Positions 1-10,192 are shown, numbered from the stretch's first letter. The stretch: DNA of 64,000 nt from Candidatus Rhodobacter oscarellae (GCF_001078595.1 NZ_LFTY01000002.1:1916957-1980956), one strand, 5' to 3'. Notes: generated from the letters alone by a model not told the origin. Translations and numbers: made by a program.

Positions 1-1432
1 GCTGGCGCTGCGCCTGCGTGGCCCGATTGAACACCGAGTTCTGATAGCTGAACCCGCCCTGCATCGCCAGCACGCGCCCGGTATGCACATCCATGGCCAT
101 GAACCCGCCCTGCACTTGCGGCACCTGCCGCAGCGTCCAGCGGATGAAGGCGCCGTTGCTGTCTTCGGTCAAATGGCGGACGTGAACCACATCGCCGGGC
201 TCGAAATTGTCAAAAAAATCGCCCTTCATCCAGGCGATGTCCTTGCGGGGCACCACCGGGGCCGGGTCGCCCTCCTGCCAGCCTTCTATGCCGAGGGTCA
301 GGCTTTGCGCGGCCACGTCACGCACGACCGCGGGCAACCACTTGCCGTTAAGCTGGATGTCGCGCGCGACCTGGGTCTCGGCCAGCGCCTTGCGCCAGGC
401 GGCCTCGTCATCCAGCAGCGCGGGGTCGATGGTCTTGCCGGTGCCGCGCCAGATCTTGAGATCGCGGTCGTAGCGCTCTAGCCCCTTCTGCAGGGCAACC
501 GCCGCTTCGCGCTGCAGCTCGGGGTCCATCGTGGCGCGAATCGACAGCCCGCCGTTAAAGAACTCCTCTTCGCCGAATTCCTGGCTCAGCTGGCGGCGGA
601 TCTCGTCGGTGAAATAGTCGCGTGCGGGCAGCCCGGCCTTAAAGCTCTCGACCTCGCCCATCTGCACGGTCCGGATCGGCGTGTTGCGCGCGGTCTCGTA
701 TTCCGCCGCGGTGACATAGCCGTTCTCGAACATCTCCCGCAGCACCAGGTTGTTGCGGCGGTTCAGCGCCTCATCGTAATTGCTGGCGGGGTTGTAGCTA
801 TAGGGCGCCTTGGGGTGGATCGCCAAGAACGCCGCCTCGGCGATGGTCAGCTCGTCCAGCGTCTTGTTGAAATAGCTCTGCGCGGCGGCGGCCACGCCAA
901 AGCTGCGCACGCCCAGGTCGATCTCGTTGAGGTAAAGCGTCAGGATCTCGTCCTTGCTCAGCGTGCTTTCCACGCGGGCCGCCAGGATGATCTCTTTGAC
1001 CTTGCGCTCGGCCCGGCGCGAGCCATCCAGCAGGAAGTTCTTCATCACCTGCTGGGTGATCGTCGAGGCCCCGCGCAGGCGCCCGCCGCGCAAGAACTCC
1101 AGCCCCGCCGCCGCCATGCCGCGGGGGTCATAGCCCTTATGGGTGTAAAAATTCTTGTCCTCGGCACTGATGAAGGCCTGCTTTACCAGGTCCGGGATCT
1201 CTTCGGGCGGGGCGTAGAGCCGCCGCTCGCGGGCGAACTCGTCCATCAGACGTCCCTCGCCCGAGTAAATCCGGCTGATCGTGGGCGGGGCGTAGCGGGC
1301 CAGCTGCTCGGTATTTGGCAGGTCCTGGCTGTAGGTCCACAGCACGCCACCGACCAACACCGCCGCAAAGAATGCGCCGATGGTCGCGAAGCTAAAGATC
1401 GCGCCGAAGAAGTTCAGGATGAAACGCAACAT
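1..1432 (-). CDS. mrcA: Penicillin-binding protein 1A, bifunctional transglycosylase/transpeptidase (N-terminal 477 codons; 3' part outside window)
   Basis: Class A PBP that polymerises lipid II and cross-links peptidoglycan at the inner membrane. Seen: one N-terminal membrane anchor (about residues 8-32), then a glycosyltransferase domain with the motif SAEDKNFYTHKG whose catalytic Glu is residue 91, and further on RRAERKVKEI and KDEILTLYLNEI. The frame stays open to the window edge. The last visible residues, SVFNRATQAQRQ, are where class A PBPs pass into the PGSSFKP active-site serine motif, so the catalytic Ser lies just outside. The start is the ATG at 1432; its ribosome binding site is weak. 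The amidase at 2370-3587 is on the same strand, but an opposite-strand methyltransferase gene separates the two. Confidence 0.95.
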   Translation of the reverse strand, partial: MLRFILNFFGAIFSFATIGAFFAAVLVGGVLWTYSQDLPNTEQLARYAPPTISRIYSGEGRLMDEFARERRLYAPPEEIPDLVKQAFISAEDKNFYTHKGYDPRGMAAAGLEFLRGGRLRGASTITQQVMKNFLLDGSRRAERKVKEIILAARVESTLSKDEILTLYLNEIDLGVRSFGVAAAAQSYFNKTLDELTIAEAAFLAIHPKAPYSYNPASNYDEALNRRNNLVLREMFENGYVTAAEYETARNTPIRTVQMGEVESFKAGLPARDYFTDEIRRQLSQEFGEEEFFNGGLSIRATMDPELQREAAVALQKGLERYDRDLKIWRGTGKTIDPALLDDEAAWRKALAETQVARDIQLNGKWLPAVVRDVAAQSLTLGIEGWQEGDPAPVVPRKDIAWMKGDFFDNFEPGDVVHVRHLTEDSNGAFIRWTLRQVPQVQGGFMAMDVHTGRVLAMQGGFSYQNSVFNRATQAQRQ

Positions 1433-1585
1433 GCTCGGCCCGTTTTTACGCCTTTCCCTCTTATAGAGCGCCCGGCGCGAAGGGTCAAAATCAGACTTCG
1501 TTAAACATAGGCGAATTCACGCTTTCGGTGCGGTTGGCGGCACCCGCGCCTTGTGATGGCCGCGCAACCTGCATAGCTGTCACAG

Positions 1586-2194
1586 ATGGGCCCCGAGCAT
1601 ATCCTTTCCACCTATGACCGCGTCGCCGCGGATTTCGACAAGCAGCGCGGCAAGAGCCTGTTCGAGCGCGCCTGGCTGGACCGCATGCTGGCCATCGCCC
1701 CGCCGCCACGCCGAGTTCTGGATCTGGGCTGCGGTTCGGGCCGCCCGATCGCAAGCTACTTGATGGACCGCCGCGCGCAGGTGACCGGCGTCGACGGCGC
1801 CGCCGCGATGGTGGCGCTTTTTACCCAGAATGTTCCGGGCGCTGAGGCAATCCAAGACGATATGCGCACGCTAGCCCTGGGGCGGCGCTTTGATGCGGTG
1901 CTGGCCTGGAACTCGTTCTTTCACCTCTGCGCCGAGGACCAACGCGGCATGTTCGCGGTCTTCGCCGCCCACACGACCCCCGGGGCTGCGTTGATGTTCA
2001 CCGCCGGGCACAAGGAAGGCGAAGTCATGGGACACGCCGCAGGACAGCCGGTCTTCCACGCCAGCCTGGACCCAGAGGAATACCGCGCCCTGCTGGACGC
2101 CCATGGCTTTGAAGAACTGCGCTACGTGCCGGAGGACCCAGACTGCAACGGGCACACAGTGTGGCTTGCGCGACGGCGCAATGATGCCGGATGA
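1586..2194 (+). CDS. Class I SAM-dependent methyltransferase
   Basis: 202-residue cytoplasmic protein. The glycine-rich SAM-binding motif RVLDLGCGSGRPIASYL is at about residues 42-58, followed by an acidic motif II region (TGVDGAAAM) and a post-motif segment AIQDDMRTL. These are hallmarks of the Methyltransf_11/25 type Rossmann fold. The substrate cannot be read from sequence. The gene is divergent from the PBP1A gene with 153 bp between the starts, and it sits alone on the plus strand between two cell-wall genes. The ATG at 1586 has no strong Shine-Dalgarno sequence. Family is confident, function unknown. Confidence 0.85.
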   Translation: MGPEHILSTYDRVAADFDKQRGKSLFERAWLDRMLAIAPPPRRVLDLGCGSGRPIASYLMDRRAQVTGVDGAAAMVALFTQNVPGAEAIQDDMRTLALGRRFDAVLAWNSFFHLCAEDQRGMFAVFAAHTTPGAALMFTAGHKEGEVMGHAAGQPVFHASLDPEEYRALLDAHGFEELRYVPEDPDCNGHTVWLARRRNDAG

Positions 2195-2369
2195 TGCGGT
2201 TTGCGGCGCCCCGGGGGCACCCACCCAAGTTCATTTTCCCGCACGAATCATGAAGATGCCGTAAATTTTCGGCAACCCTCCGCCCCGCGGCGGCGTTTCG
2301 CCCCATGAACTTGGGCGCGTCGCGCCCGCCGCAACCGCCCGAACCATCCGACCGCCCGATCCGCCCGGC

Positions 2370-3587
2370 CTATTGCCGCAGCAGCTCGCCCTCCGCGGCG
2401 TCCTCCTTCGCCCAGACCCGCAGCGCGTCCCGAATGCCGCGCGCCGCGCGGGCGCGCCACTCCGGGGACTGCAGGTTCGCCAAGTCGCGCTCCGATGACA
2501 TGAACCCAAGCTCGATCAGCACCGACGGTACATCCGGCGCCTTCAGCACCGAGAACGCCGCGCTTTGCCGGGGCCGCTTGTGCAGATCGCCAACATTCGA
2601 CCGCAGCCCCTCCACCAGAGCATCCGCCAGCCGGTCGGTGCGCGGCCAGGTGTCCGCGCGCGCCAGGTCCATCAACAGCTTGGCCACCGCGTCGTCCTGT
2701 TGCGACAGGTCCACCCCCGCCAAAAGCTCCGCGCGGTCATGGCGCTCGGCCAGCTTTTCTGACGCGATGTCAGTGGCTTCCCCCGCCAGCGTATAGATCG
2801 TGGCACCGCTGGCGCGCCCCTCCGCCAGGGCATCCGCGTGCAGCGAAAGGAACACATCCGCCTGCGCCGACCGGGCCACGGATAGGCGCATCTCCAACGG
2901 CACGAACACATCCGCGTCGCGCGTCAGAACCACCTCAAAGCCCCCCGCGCGCAGCAGCGCCTCGCGCAGCTCGCGGGCGAATTGCAGCATCAGGTCCGCC
3001 TCGACGGCCTCGCCGCGCTCGGCGCCGGGGTCAATCCCGCCGTGACCGGGGTCGAGCACCACCACAACCGGGCGCTCACCGCCGGGCCGCGCGCGCGGCG
3101 CGACAAGCTCTGCGGGCTCCGGCAGGGTAAAGTTGTCGCTGGGCGGCGCGCCGGCTGACGCCGCGAACTGCTCGGCGCTGACCTCCTCCAACGCGACGAC
3201 AAGCTCCGCCGCGCCGGTCGTGCGCAGCTCGGCCGAGGCGACCTTCATGGGCGCGTCCAATGCCGCCACCATGCGCGACCAGCCCGCGCTGATAGTGCCG
3301 ACGCGGATATCGCTGATCGCGACGGACCGGTCAAAACCCGCCGCGTCAAACCCCTGCCAAGCCACGACCGAGAAATCCAGCACCAGGCGCCGCGGGTTGT
3401 CCAAGGTGAAGGCGCGGAACGGCACGGGCTGGCTGAGCCCCAGGCGCAGCTCCGCGCCCGCGCGAAGATCCGTCACCCCGGACCGCGCGGCATCCACCCG
3501 CGCCAGGCCGGTGAACTCCTGTGCGTGGGCGGCCATCGAGAGCCCCCAGGCCATCAGGCAACAAAGGATAGCGGTAATCCTGCTCAT
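2370..3587 (-). CDS. N-acetylmuramoyl-L-alanine amidase, AMIN plus Amidase_3 (AmiC-like)
   Basis: Periplasmic zinc amidase that cuts the bond between N-acetylmuramic acid and the stem peptide, typically during daughter-cell separation. Seen: a signal peptide at residues 1-23 ending in AHAQ; an AMIN-type beta domain at about 30-130; a linker; and an Amidase_3 catalytic domain from about 170 to the end. The catalytic motifs are VVVLDPGHGG (Zn-ligand His), an acidic ligand in GEAVEAD, SLHAD (second His) and the late VLIELGFMS (catalytic Glu). The 405-residue length is normal. Amidase followed by PBP1A on one strand is a common alphaproteobacterial pairing; here a reversed methyltransferase gene interrupts it. 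Confidence 0.93.
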   Translation of the reverse strand: MSRITAILCCLMAWGLSMAAHAQEFTGLARVDAARSGVTDLRAGAELRLGLSQPVPFRAFTLDNPRRLVLDFSVVAWQGFDAAGFDRSVAISDIRVGTISAGWSRMVAALDAPMKVASAELRTTGAAELVVALEEVSAEQFAASAGAPPSDNFTLPEPAELVAPRARPGGERPVVVVLDPGHGGIDPGAERGEAVEADLMLQFARELREALLRAGGFEVVLTRDADVFVPLEMRLSVARSAQADVFLSLHADALAEGRASGATIYTLAGEATDIASEKLAERHDRAELLAGVDLSQQDDAVAKLLMDLARADTWPRTDRLADALVEGLRSNVGDLHKRPRQSAAFSVLKAPDVPSVLIELGFMSSERDLANLQSPEWRARAARGIRDALRVWAKEDAAEGELLRQ

Positions 3588-3855
3588 ACGCTCATACTGC
3601 GCCTCTGATTTTGGGTCAGTCTATCGCACCTGGCGGACAGAGGGAATCACATCCTTCGCCGCCGCGCGCATCATGGCGCCCGCATCGGCGTCCCGATCCC
3701 CGGCACGGAGATGCGAGAAGCCAGACCACCTCAGATAAAATGAGGCTCATCTATGCCCAATGATCATAACAAATTCGCCGCCCGCGGTCGCAATTGGGCG
3801 GGCGGCACCGTCCCCAGAGGCGCATAAGACCCCAAGGCTACACATATTCGGTCCC

Positions 3856-5085
3856 ATGCGCCTCCTGATTTCCTTCGCCGCGCTCTTTCTCTCGGTTGTG
3901 CTTTTGCAGATGTCCTCTGGTGGCTTGGGGCCGCTGGATGCGCTCTCGGGCCTGCAATTGGAGTTCAGCACGGCCCAGGTCGGCCTGCTGGGATCGGCGC
4001 ATTTCGTGGGCTTCTTCGTGGGCTGCTGGTGGGCGCCGCGGCTGATGGGCAGCGTCGGGCACTCACGCGCCTTCGCGGCCTTCACCGCGGCGGGGGCCAT
4101 CGGGCTGCTGGCGCATATGCTGGTGGTGGACCCCATCGCCTGGGCGCTGATGCGCGTGGCCAGCGGGGCCTGCATCGCGGGCTGCTACACGGTGGTGGAG
4201 AGCTGGCTGCAGGCCAAGGTCACCAACGAGACGCGGGGCCGCGCCATGGGCGCCTATCGGGTGGTGGACCTGGGCGGCTCGCTGGCCGCGCAGCTTATGA
4301 TCGGCGTGTTAGAGCCCGCCAGCTACGTCTCCTACAACCTGCTGGCGCTCTTGTGCTGCGCCTCTCTCTTGCCGCTCACGCTGACCCGCCTGAAGCAGCC
4401 CGAGATCCCCACCGCGCCGCGCCTGCGCCCGGCGCTGGCCTGGCGGCTCTCGCCCTTGGCGGTGATGGGGGTGCTGGTGGCGGGCCTGACCGGCGCCGCC
4501 TTCCGCATGGTGGGGCCGATCTATGGCCAGGAGGTCGGGCTGGAGGTCGGGCAGATCGCCTGGTTTTTGGCGTCCTTCGTGCTGGGCGGGGCCTTGGCGC
4601 AGATCCCCACGGGCTGGCTGGCGGACAAATACGACCGCCGCTGGGTGCTGATTTGGCTCTCGGTGGCGGCCATTCTGGCCTCGGCGGTGACGATAGGTGC
4701 CAGCGCGCAGGGCACGTTGTCGGTGATGCTCTCGGCGGGGCTCTTTGGCTTCGTGACCGTCCCGATCTACTCGGTCGCCACCGCGCATGCGCATGACTTC
4801 GCCGGCAGCGACGAGCGCGTGGAGCTCAGCGCCGCGCTGCTCTTGTTCTTCGCGCTGGGGGCGATTGCGGCGCCGCTCGCCGCGTCGAGCCTGATCGAGG
4901 CCTACGGCCCCCGCGCGCTGTTCCTCTTCGTGGGTGCCGGGCATGTCGCGCTGATCGTCTTTGGCCTTTTGCGGATGCGCAGGCGTCCAACGGCCACCGA
5001 GCGCACGCCCTATATCTATGCCCCGCGAACTAGCTTCCTAATCGGGCGGCTGATGAAGCGCTTGCGCGAAGGCGGCGAGGATTGA
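3856..5085 (+). CDS. MFS transporter, 12-TM
   Basis: Inner-membrane secondary transporter of 409 residues. Seen: alternating hydrophobic segments consistent with twelve helices in two six-helix halves, split by a hydrophilic loop around residues 190-205 ([16 protein letters not shown]). A family-type loop in the C-terminal half reads [13 protein letters not shown]. It resembles the YcaD/MFS_1 group, whose substrates are mostly unknown. The open frame extends back to 3760, but the ATG at 3856 ([14 protein letters not shown]) begins directly with the first helix and is preferred; the upstream 32 codons are low-complexity and non-hydrophobic. It stands alone, upstream of metG. Confidence 0.85.
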   Translation: MRLLISFAALFLSVVLLQMSSGGLGPLDALSGLQLEFSTAQVGLLGSAHFVGFFVGCWWAPRLMGSVGHSRAFAAFTAAGAIGLLAHMLVVDPIAWALMRVASGACIAGCYTVVESWLQAKVTNETRGRAMGAYRVVDLGGSLAAQLMIGVLEPASYVSYNLLALLCCASLLPLTLTRLKQPEIPTAPRLRPALAWRLSPLAVMGVLVAGLTGAAFRMVGPIYGQEVGLEVGQIAWFLASFVLGGALAQIPTGWLADKYDRRWVLIWLSVAAILASAVTIGASAQGTLSVMLSAGLFGFVTVPIYSVATAHAHDFAGSDERVELSAALLLFFALGAIAAPLAASSLIEAYGPRALFLFVGAGHVALIVFGLLRMRRRPTATERTPYIYAPRTSFLIGRLMKRLREGGED

Positions 5086-5149
5086 GACGCGCGCTCCGGC
5101 CCGGTGCGAACCGCCCGGCGCGCGTCTGGCTGCACCCCAGCTAACCAGC

Positions 5150-5164
5150 GTCGGCGAAGCCGAC
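5150..5164. repeat. Short hairpin, GTCGGC-GAA-GCCGAC
   Basis: Perfect 6-bp arms with a 3-nt loop, 65 bp after the MFS stop codon and 109 bp before metG. The same arm sequence recurs at 18481-18493 (TCGGC-AAA-GCCGA), and the half-site GCCGAC is the unit of the 11-bp arrays at 26030 and 34662. It has no T-tract, so a terminator role is doubtful. Confidence 0.6.
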
Positions 5165-5272
5165 ACATTAAGATCAAGCCACCCAAGCGTGCGGAGATGG
5201 ACAAACCACCCCTGGCCCCTTCCCGCCCCTTGCGCTAGAGACGCGCCGCAACCGCCGCAAAGGAATTCTGGC

Positions 5273-6982
5273 ATGGCACGGGTCCTCATCACCTCGGCGA
5301 TCCCCTATATCAACGGGATCAAGCATCTGGGCAACCTGGTGGGCTCGCAGCTGCCCGCCGACCTCTACGCCCGCTACATGCGCGCCCGGGGGCATGAGGT
5401 GATGTTCCTCTGCGCCACGGACGAGCATGGCACGCCCGCCGAGCTGGCCGCCGCAAAGGCGGGCAAACCGGTGGCCGAGTATTGCGCCGAGATGTGGCAG
5501 GTGCAAAAGGACCTCTCGGACGGGTTCCGGCTGAGCTTTGACCATTTCGGGCGCTCCTCCAGCGCGCAGAACCGCAAGCTGACGCAGCATTTCGCGCGGG
5601 TTTTGGACGAGGCCGGGCTGATCGCCGAGGTCTCCGAGACGCAGATGTATTCCCATGCGGATGGGCGGTTCCTGCCCGACCGCTATATCGAGGGTACCTG
5701 CCCCAATTGCGGCTTTGAGAGCGCCCGCGGCGACCAATGCGACAATTGCACCAAGCAGCTGAACCCGGTGGAGTTGATCAACCCGCGCTCGACGATCTCG
5801 GGCTCGACGGATCTGGAGATGCGCGAGACCAAGCACCTGCATCTGCGGCAATCCACTATGAAGGACCGGCTAGAGGAGTGGATTGACAGCCGCGAGGGCT
5901 GGCCGATCCTGACCACCTCGATTGCCAAGAAATGGCTCAACGACGGCGACGGGCTGCAGGACCGCGGTATCACCCGCGACCTGGACTGGGGCGTGCCCGT
6001 GCAGAAGGGCGACGCGCCCTGGCCGGGCATGGAGGGCAAGGTCTTCTATGTCTGGTTCGACGCGCCGATTGAATACATCGCCTGCGCCCAGGAATGGGTC
6101 GATGCGGGCAAGGGCGAGGACTGGGCGCGCTGGTGGCGCACCGACAAGGGCGCCGAGGATGTGCGCTATGTGCAGTTCATGGGCAAGGACAACGTGCCTT
6201 TTCATACGCTGAGCTTCCCGGTGACGATCCTGGGCTCTGGCGAGCCCTGGAAGCTGGTGGATTACATCAAGTCCTTCAACTACCTCAACTATGATGGCGG
6301 GCAGTTCTCGACCTCGCGCGGGCGCGGCGTGTTCATGGACCAGGCGCTGGAGATCCTGCCCAGCGACTACTGGCGCTGGTGGCTGTTGAGCCACGCGCCA
6401 GAGAACTCCGACAGCGAGTTCACCTGGGAGAACTTCCAAGCCTCGGTGAACAAGGACCTGGCGGATGTGCTGGGCAATTTTGTGAGCCGGGTCACCAAGT
6501 TCTGCCGCTCCAAATTTGGCGAGGCTGTGCCAGAGGGCGGCGCCTACGGCCCGCAAGAAGACGCGCTGATGGCAGAGCTGACGCGCCGCTTGGGGGCCTA
6601 TCAGGGCCACATGGAGGCCATCGAGATCCGCAAGGCCGCCACCGAGCTGCGCGCCATGTGGGCGGCGGGCAACGAGTACCTACAGGACGCCGCGCCCTGG
6701 GCCGCCTTTAAGGAGGACCCGGCGCGGGCAGCGGCCATCGTGCGGCTGTCGCTGAACCTGATCCGCCTTTACACGGTTTTGTCGGCGCCCTTCGTCCCGG
6801 ACGCCGCGGCGGCCCTGCGGACCGCGATGGCCTGTGACGACGCCTGGCCCACGGATGTGGAGAGCGCCCTGAACGCCTTGCCCGCAGGGCATGGGTTTTC
6901 TGTGCCAGAGAACCTCTTCCGCAAGATCACCGATGAGGAACGCGAAGGCTGGCAGGCGCAATTCGCAGGCGTTCGGGACTAA
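5273..6982 (+). CDS. metG: Methionyl-tRNA synthetase
   Basis: Cytosolic class I synthetase charging tRNA-Met. Seen: the HIGH-type motif as HLGN at residues 18-21; a zinc knuckle starting at Cys143 (CPNCG then CDNC); the Rossmann core with [13 protein letters not shown]; and the KMSKS position occupied by FSTSRGRG at about 344-351, so the usual Lys-Met is not conserved. At 569 residues it lacks the C-terminal tRNA-binding (EMAP/Trbp111) extension of longer MetRS. The start is the ATG at 5273, preceded by AAAGGA 8 nt upstream. The frame continues 28 codons further up without a ribosome binding site. A 142-bp palindromic element follows the gene. Confidence 0.97.
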   Translation: MARVLITSAIPYINGIKHLGNLVGSQLPADLYARYMRARGHEVMFLCATDEHGTPAELAAAKAGKPVAEYCAEMWQVQKDLSDGFRLSFDHFGRSSSAQNRKLTQHFARVLDEAGLIAEVSETQMYSHADGRFLPDRYIEGTCPNCGFESARGDQCDNCTKQLNPVELINPRSTISGSTDLEMRETKHLHLRQSTMKDRLEEWIDSREGWPILTTSIAKKWLNDGDGLQDRGITRDLDWGVPVQKGDAPWPGMEGKVFYVWFDAPIEYIACAQEWVDAGKGEDWARWWRTDKGAEDVRYVQFMGKDNVPFHTLSFPVTILGSGEPWKLVDYIKSFNYLNYDGGQFSTSRGRGVFMDQALEILPSDYWRWWLLSHAPENSDSEFTWENFQASVNKDLADVLGNFVSRVTKFCRSKFGEAVPEGGAYGPQEDALMAELTRRLGAYQGHMEAIEIRKAATELRAMWAAGNEYLQDAAPWAAFKEDPARAAAIVRLSLNLIRLYTVLSAPFVPDAAAALRTAMACDDAWPTDVESALNALPAGHGFSVPENLFRKITDEEREGWQAQFAGVRD

Positions 6983-7026
6983 CGGCTGCGAGGTAACTGG
7001 TGGCCTGAAGCGGGCTTTCGGGCGCC

Positions 7027-7168
7027 AAATCTCTTGCAAGAGATTTGCACTTTCCTTCCAAGGAAAGTGGGCCCGCGCGCCGATAGGAGGTTCGGATCGA
7101 GTGATCATTTCGGGGCGCGCTGAAGAAACTCTTGGAAGAGTTTCGCAATTTTCTTGCAAGAAAATTGC
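7027..7168 (+). repeat. 142-bp four-palindrome element, copy 1
   Basis: Four palindromes in a fixed order. 7027-7046 has arms AAATCTCTT/AAGAGATTT. 7048-7069 has arms CACTTTCCTT/AAGGAAAGTG. A GC-rich spacer of about 56 bp follows. 7126-7143 has arms AAACTCTT/AAGAGTTT. 7145-7168 has arms GCAATTTTCTT/AAGAAAATTGC. Each dyad has a two-base GC or GG/CC centre between CTT and AAG. Copies 2 (42224-42365) and 3 (45199-45340, reversed) have the same total length. It lies between the convergent ends of metG and the oxidoreductase operon. Confidence 0.95.
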
Positions 7169-7202
7169 AGCGCACCAATGCCCGCTTCAGACCAGAACCC
7201 AC

Positions 7203-8258
7203 CTACCGATGTGCCGCGTTGATCGCCTCAAGTGCGTCCGAGCCAGGGCAGAGCTCCTCCGCGGGAACCTCATTCAGCGGCCCCGGCGCCGTGCCGATCA
7301 GGTCGTGCAGGTCCTCTTGCCGCTCATCAAGATACAAGAGCCCCGTCGCCACCCGGCCCTGGCGCTTGAACCGCGCGAGCTCCGGCATCGCCGTCTCGGG
7401 GTCCGTCGGGTCGTAATCCTCCGACACTGCCGACAATGCCATCTGCGAGCCGTCATGCATCGTCACGTTCTGCGTCACGCCCGGGGCGCTCTCGGCGGTG
7501 ATCTCGCGCGCCTCCGGCACCAGGTCCAGCCGCCCCACCATGTGGTTGTGGTCGCGCACATAGTCGTAGCTCTTGGTCGAGCTGGTGTGGTTGTTGAAGG
7601 TCACGCAGGGGCTGATCACGTCGATCAGCGCGAAGCCGCGATATTTCAGCCCGGCGATGATCAGCGGCACCAGCTGCGCCTTGTCCCCCGAGAAGGCCCG
7701 CGCCACGAAACCCGCCCCCAGCTCGATGGCCACGTTGCACAGGTCGATGGAGTCAAACGGCGAGTCCAGCCCCTTGCGGTTCTTGCTGGCGCGATCATTG
7801 GTGGCCGAGAACTGGCCCTTGGTGAGCCCATAAGTGCCGTTATTCTCGCAGATATAGAGCATGTTCAGCCGCCGCCGCACCGCATGCGCGAACTGCCCCA
7901 ACCCGATCGAGGCCGTGTCGCCATCCCCGCTGACGCCCAGATACACCAGGCCGCGGTTCGCCAGGTTCGCACCAGTCGTCACCGAGGGCATCCGCCCATG
8001 CACCGAGTTGAACCCGTGGCTGCGGTTCAGGAAGTAATTCGTCGTCTTCGACGAGCAGCCGATCCCCGACATCTTCGCCACCCGATGCGCCGGCAGTTCC
8101 ATCTCAAAGCAGGCCTCGATGATCGCCGCCGTTACGCTGTCATGGCCGCAGCCCGCGCAGAGCGTCGAGACGACGCCCTCATAGTCGCGCCGCGTCAACC
8201 CGACGCCATTCTTGGGCAGGTTGGGGTGGCGGAATTTGGGCTTAAGGATATGGGTCAT
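7203..8258 (-). CDS. 2-oxoacid:acceptor oxidoreductase, beta (TPP-binding) subunit
   Basis: 351 residues. Catalytic TPP subunit of the PFOR/KGOR superfamily, which oxidatively decarboxylates a 2-oxoacid to acyl-CoA with a low-potential acceptor. Seen: STLCAGCGHD at about residues 31-40; the Cys-containing IGCSSKTT; and the TPP/Mg motif GDGDTASIGLGQ followed by ENNGTYGLTKGQ. All are typical of the beta subunit of two-subunit 2-oxoglutarate-type enzymes. It is third in the operon behind the alpha subunit and the GltD-like partner. A double palindrome lies in the 107 bp between alpha stop and beta start. The substrate (2-oxoglutarate or another 2-oxoacid) cannot be decided from sequence. Confidence 0.9.
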   Translation of the reverse strand: MTHILKPKFRHPNLPKNGVGLTRRDYEGVVSTLCAGCGHDSVTAAIIEACFEMELPAHRVAKMSGIGCSSKTTNYFLNRSHGFNSVHGRMPSVTTGANLANRGLVYLGVSGDGDTASIGLGQFAHAVRRRLNMLYICENNGTYGLTKGQFSATNDRASKNRKGLDSPFDSIDLCNVAIELGAGFVARAFSGDKAQLVPLIIAGLKYRGFALIDVISPCVTFNNHTSSTKSYDYVRDHNHMVGRLDLVPEAREITAESAPGVTQNVTMHDGSQMALSAVSEDYDPTDPETAMPELARFKRQGRVATGLLYLDERQEDLHDLIGTAPGPLNEVPAEELCPGSDALEAINAAHR

Positions 8259-8286
8259 GTGGGTCTACCAGCTTTGCCTCCCGTCG

Positions 8287-8333
8287 CCGGAAGCTTTGAA
8301 AGCTTCCGGTCCGATTTCTTTAAAAGAAATCGG
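8287..8333. repeat. Bridged double palindrome (two 23-bp dyads)
   Basis: Two perfect palindromes one base apart. The first has arms CCGGAAGCTTT/AAAGCTTCCGG (8287-8309) and the second has arms CCGATTTCTTT/AAAGAAATCGG (8311-8333). The junction reads CCGGTCCGA. It lies between the alpha-subunit stop and the beta-subunit start, so it would form two strong hairpins in the operon mRNA. A sister copy with different arms but the same GGTCCGA bridge is at 50365-50408. Confidence 0.9.
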
Positions 8334-8365
8334 CGTTGCGCCTGTGTCCAAGGACCGCACCCCGC

Positions 8366-10192
8366 CTACTCCGCCGAGATCCGCGCCGAGAGCAGCCCCA
8401 GCCGCCCCATCGCCTCGCGCACCGCGTGCCGCACCCAGGCCGCCGTCAGCGGCATCCCGTCCATGTTCGGCAAAGCGATGAGTTTCTCATGGGCGATCTC
8501 GGCCTCGGCCAGCAGCAGGTGCCGCATCTGGCTGTCGCGGTTCTGCTCGATCACAAAGAGGTAGTCATGCCGGTCCGCGAACTCTTTGACCGCCTTGGCA
8601 AAGGGGAAGGCGCGCAGCCGCATATGGTTCATCGCCAGCCCCTCGCCCGCCAGCAGGTCCAGCCCCTCGCGCACCGCCAGGTCGGTCGCGCCGAAGCTCA
8701 CCACCGCCAGCCGGGTCGCGGCGTCTTCAGAGACGACCGGCTGCGGCAGCGCCTCCGCCGCGCCGTCTATCTTGCGCTTGATGCGGTCCAACATCTCGGC
8801 ATGGATGCGCGCGTCCTCGGTATAGCCTCCGGTATCGGTATGCGAGGTGCCGCGGGTGAAATAGGCGCCCTTGTCGGGATGCGTGCCGGGATAGGTGCGA
8901 TAGGGGATGCCGTCGCCATCCACGTCGCGGTAGCGGGCGAACTCCGCCTCCTCCAGCATCGCCGCATCCATCACCTTGCCGCGGTCCGGCCGCCGCGCGT
9001 CGTCCCATTCCAGCGCGTCCACCACCCAGTCATTCATCCCCACGTCCAGGTCGCTCATCACGAAGATCGGCGTCTGGTAGCGGTCGGCGAAATCGAACGC
9101 GTCGACTGCCATGGTGAAGCACTCGCTGGGGTCAGAGGGCATCAGCAGGATATGCCCGGTATCGCCATGGCTGGCATAGGCGCAGGTCAGGATGTCGGAT
9201 TGCTGCGTGCGCGTGGGCATGCCCGTCGAGGGCCCGCCGCGCTGCACGTTGAACAGCACCAGCGGGATCTCGGCAAAGTATGCCAGCCCGATGAACTCCT
9301 CCATCAGGCTGATCCCGGGCCCGGAGGTCGCCGTGAAGGACCGCGCGCCGTTCCAGCTGGCGCCGATCGCCATGCCAATGGCGGCCAGCTCATCCTCGGC
9401 CTGGATCACCGCGGCATTCAGCGTGCCATCCTCGCGGCGGCGGAACCTTTCGGCGTGGCGCTCGAAGTTTTCCACCAGCGAGGTCGAGGGCGTGATCGGG
9501 TACCAGGTCGCCACGGTGGCCCCGGCATAGACCGCGCCGAGCCCTGCGGCCTCGTTGCCGGTGATCATGATCTTGCCGTCGGTCTTGTCGGTCCTGGCGG
9601 CGCGCACCCGCGCCCGCATGTCGACATTCTCCGCCACCCAGTCGCGCCCCAGATGCAGCGCCTTTAGGTTGGGCGCGATCAGCTTGGGCTTGGATTTGAA
9701 CGCTTGTTCAATTGAGGCCTCCACCACCTCGTTATCCAGCCCAATCAGGCTAATGAGCGCGCCCACGTAAAGCAGGTTCTTAAACAGCTGCCTTTGGCGC
9801 GTGTCGGTCCAGTGCTTGGCCACGATCCGCGCGATGGGGATGCCGACCACGTGGATGTCATCGCGGCCGAAGTCGCGCGGGAAGGTCGAATCGTAGATCA
9901 GGATGCCGCCGGGCAGCACCTCGGCGCTGTCGCGCTTATAGCTCTGCGGGTTCATCGCCACCATCACGTCGACGCCCTCGCGCCGCCCGGTATGCCCGGC
10001 CTGCGAGGCGCGGATCTCGTACCAGGTCGGCAGGCCCTGGATGTTGGAGGGAAAGATGTTCTTGGCACTGACCGGGATGCCCATCCGGAACAAAGCCTTG
10101 GCGCAGAGCAGGTTCGCGCTGGCCGAGCCCGACCCGTTCACGGTGCCGAATTTCAGGACGAACTCGTTTACGACAGGCTCACTCGGCGGCAT
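8366..10192 (-). CDS. 2-oxoacid:acceptor oxidoreductase, fused gamma-alpha subunit
   Basis: 608 residues. The N-terminal gamma-type domain (FVLKFGTVNGSGSASANLL, about 1-190) is followed by the alpha pyrimidine-binding domain (MITGNEAAGLGAVYAGATVATWYPITPSTSL, then TATSGPGISLMEEFIGLAYFAEIPLV). This gamma-alpha fusion is typical of 2-oxoglutarate:ferredoxin-type enzymes. I chose the ATG at 10192 because AGGAG lies 8 nt upstream; the frame runs 10 codons further to 10222 without a site. The start overlaps the end of the upstream GltD-like gene by 14 bp, so translation is probably coupled. Electrons should pass to that iron-sulfur flavoprotein. Confidence 0.9.
   Translation of the reverse strand: MPPSEPVVNEFVLKFGTVNGSGSASANLLCAKALFRMGIPVSAKNIFPSNIQGLPTWYEIRASQAGHTGRREGVDVMVAMNPQSYKRDSAEVLPGGILIYDSTFPRDFGRDDIHVVGIPIARIVAKHWTDTRQRQLFKNLLYVGALISLIGLDNEVVEASIEQAFKSKPKLIAPNLKALHLGRDWVAENVDMRARVRAARTDKTDGKIMITGNEAAGLGAVYAGATVATWYPITPSTSLVENFERHAERFRRREDGTLNAAVIQAEDELAAIGMAIGASWNGARSFTATSGPGISLMEEFIGLAYFAEIPLVLFNVQRGGPSTGMPTRTQQSDILTCAYASHGDTGHILLMPSDPSECFTMAVDAFDFADRYQTPIFVMSDLDVGMNDWVVDALEWDDARRPDRGKVMDAAMLEEAEFARYRDVDGDGIPYRTYPGTHPDKGAYFTRGTSHTDTGGYTEDARIHAEMLDRIKRKIDGAAEALPQPVVSEDAATRLAVVSFGATDLAVREGLDLLAGEGLAMNHMRLRAFPFAKAVKEFADRHDYLFVIEQNRDSQMRHLLLAEAEIAHEKLIALPNMDGMPLTAAWVRHAVREAMGRLGLLSARISAE

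Noticed and set aside
7027..7168. Reading the palindromic elements as coding (recurring peptides such as [14 protein letters not shown] or CKKIAKL)
   Set aside because: The peptides come from palindromes in several frames and both strands; the constraint is on DNA symmetry and length, not on one frame.
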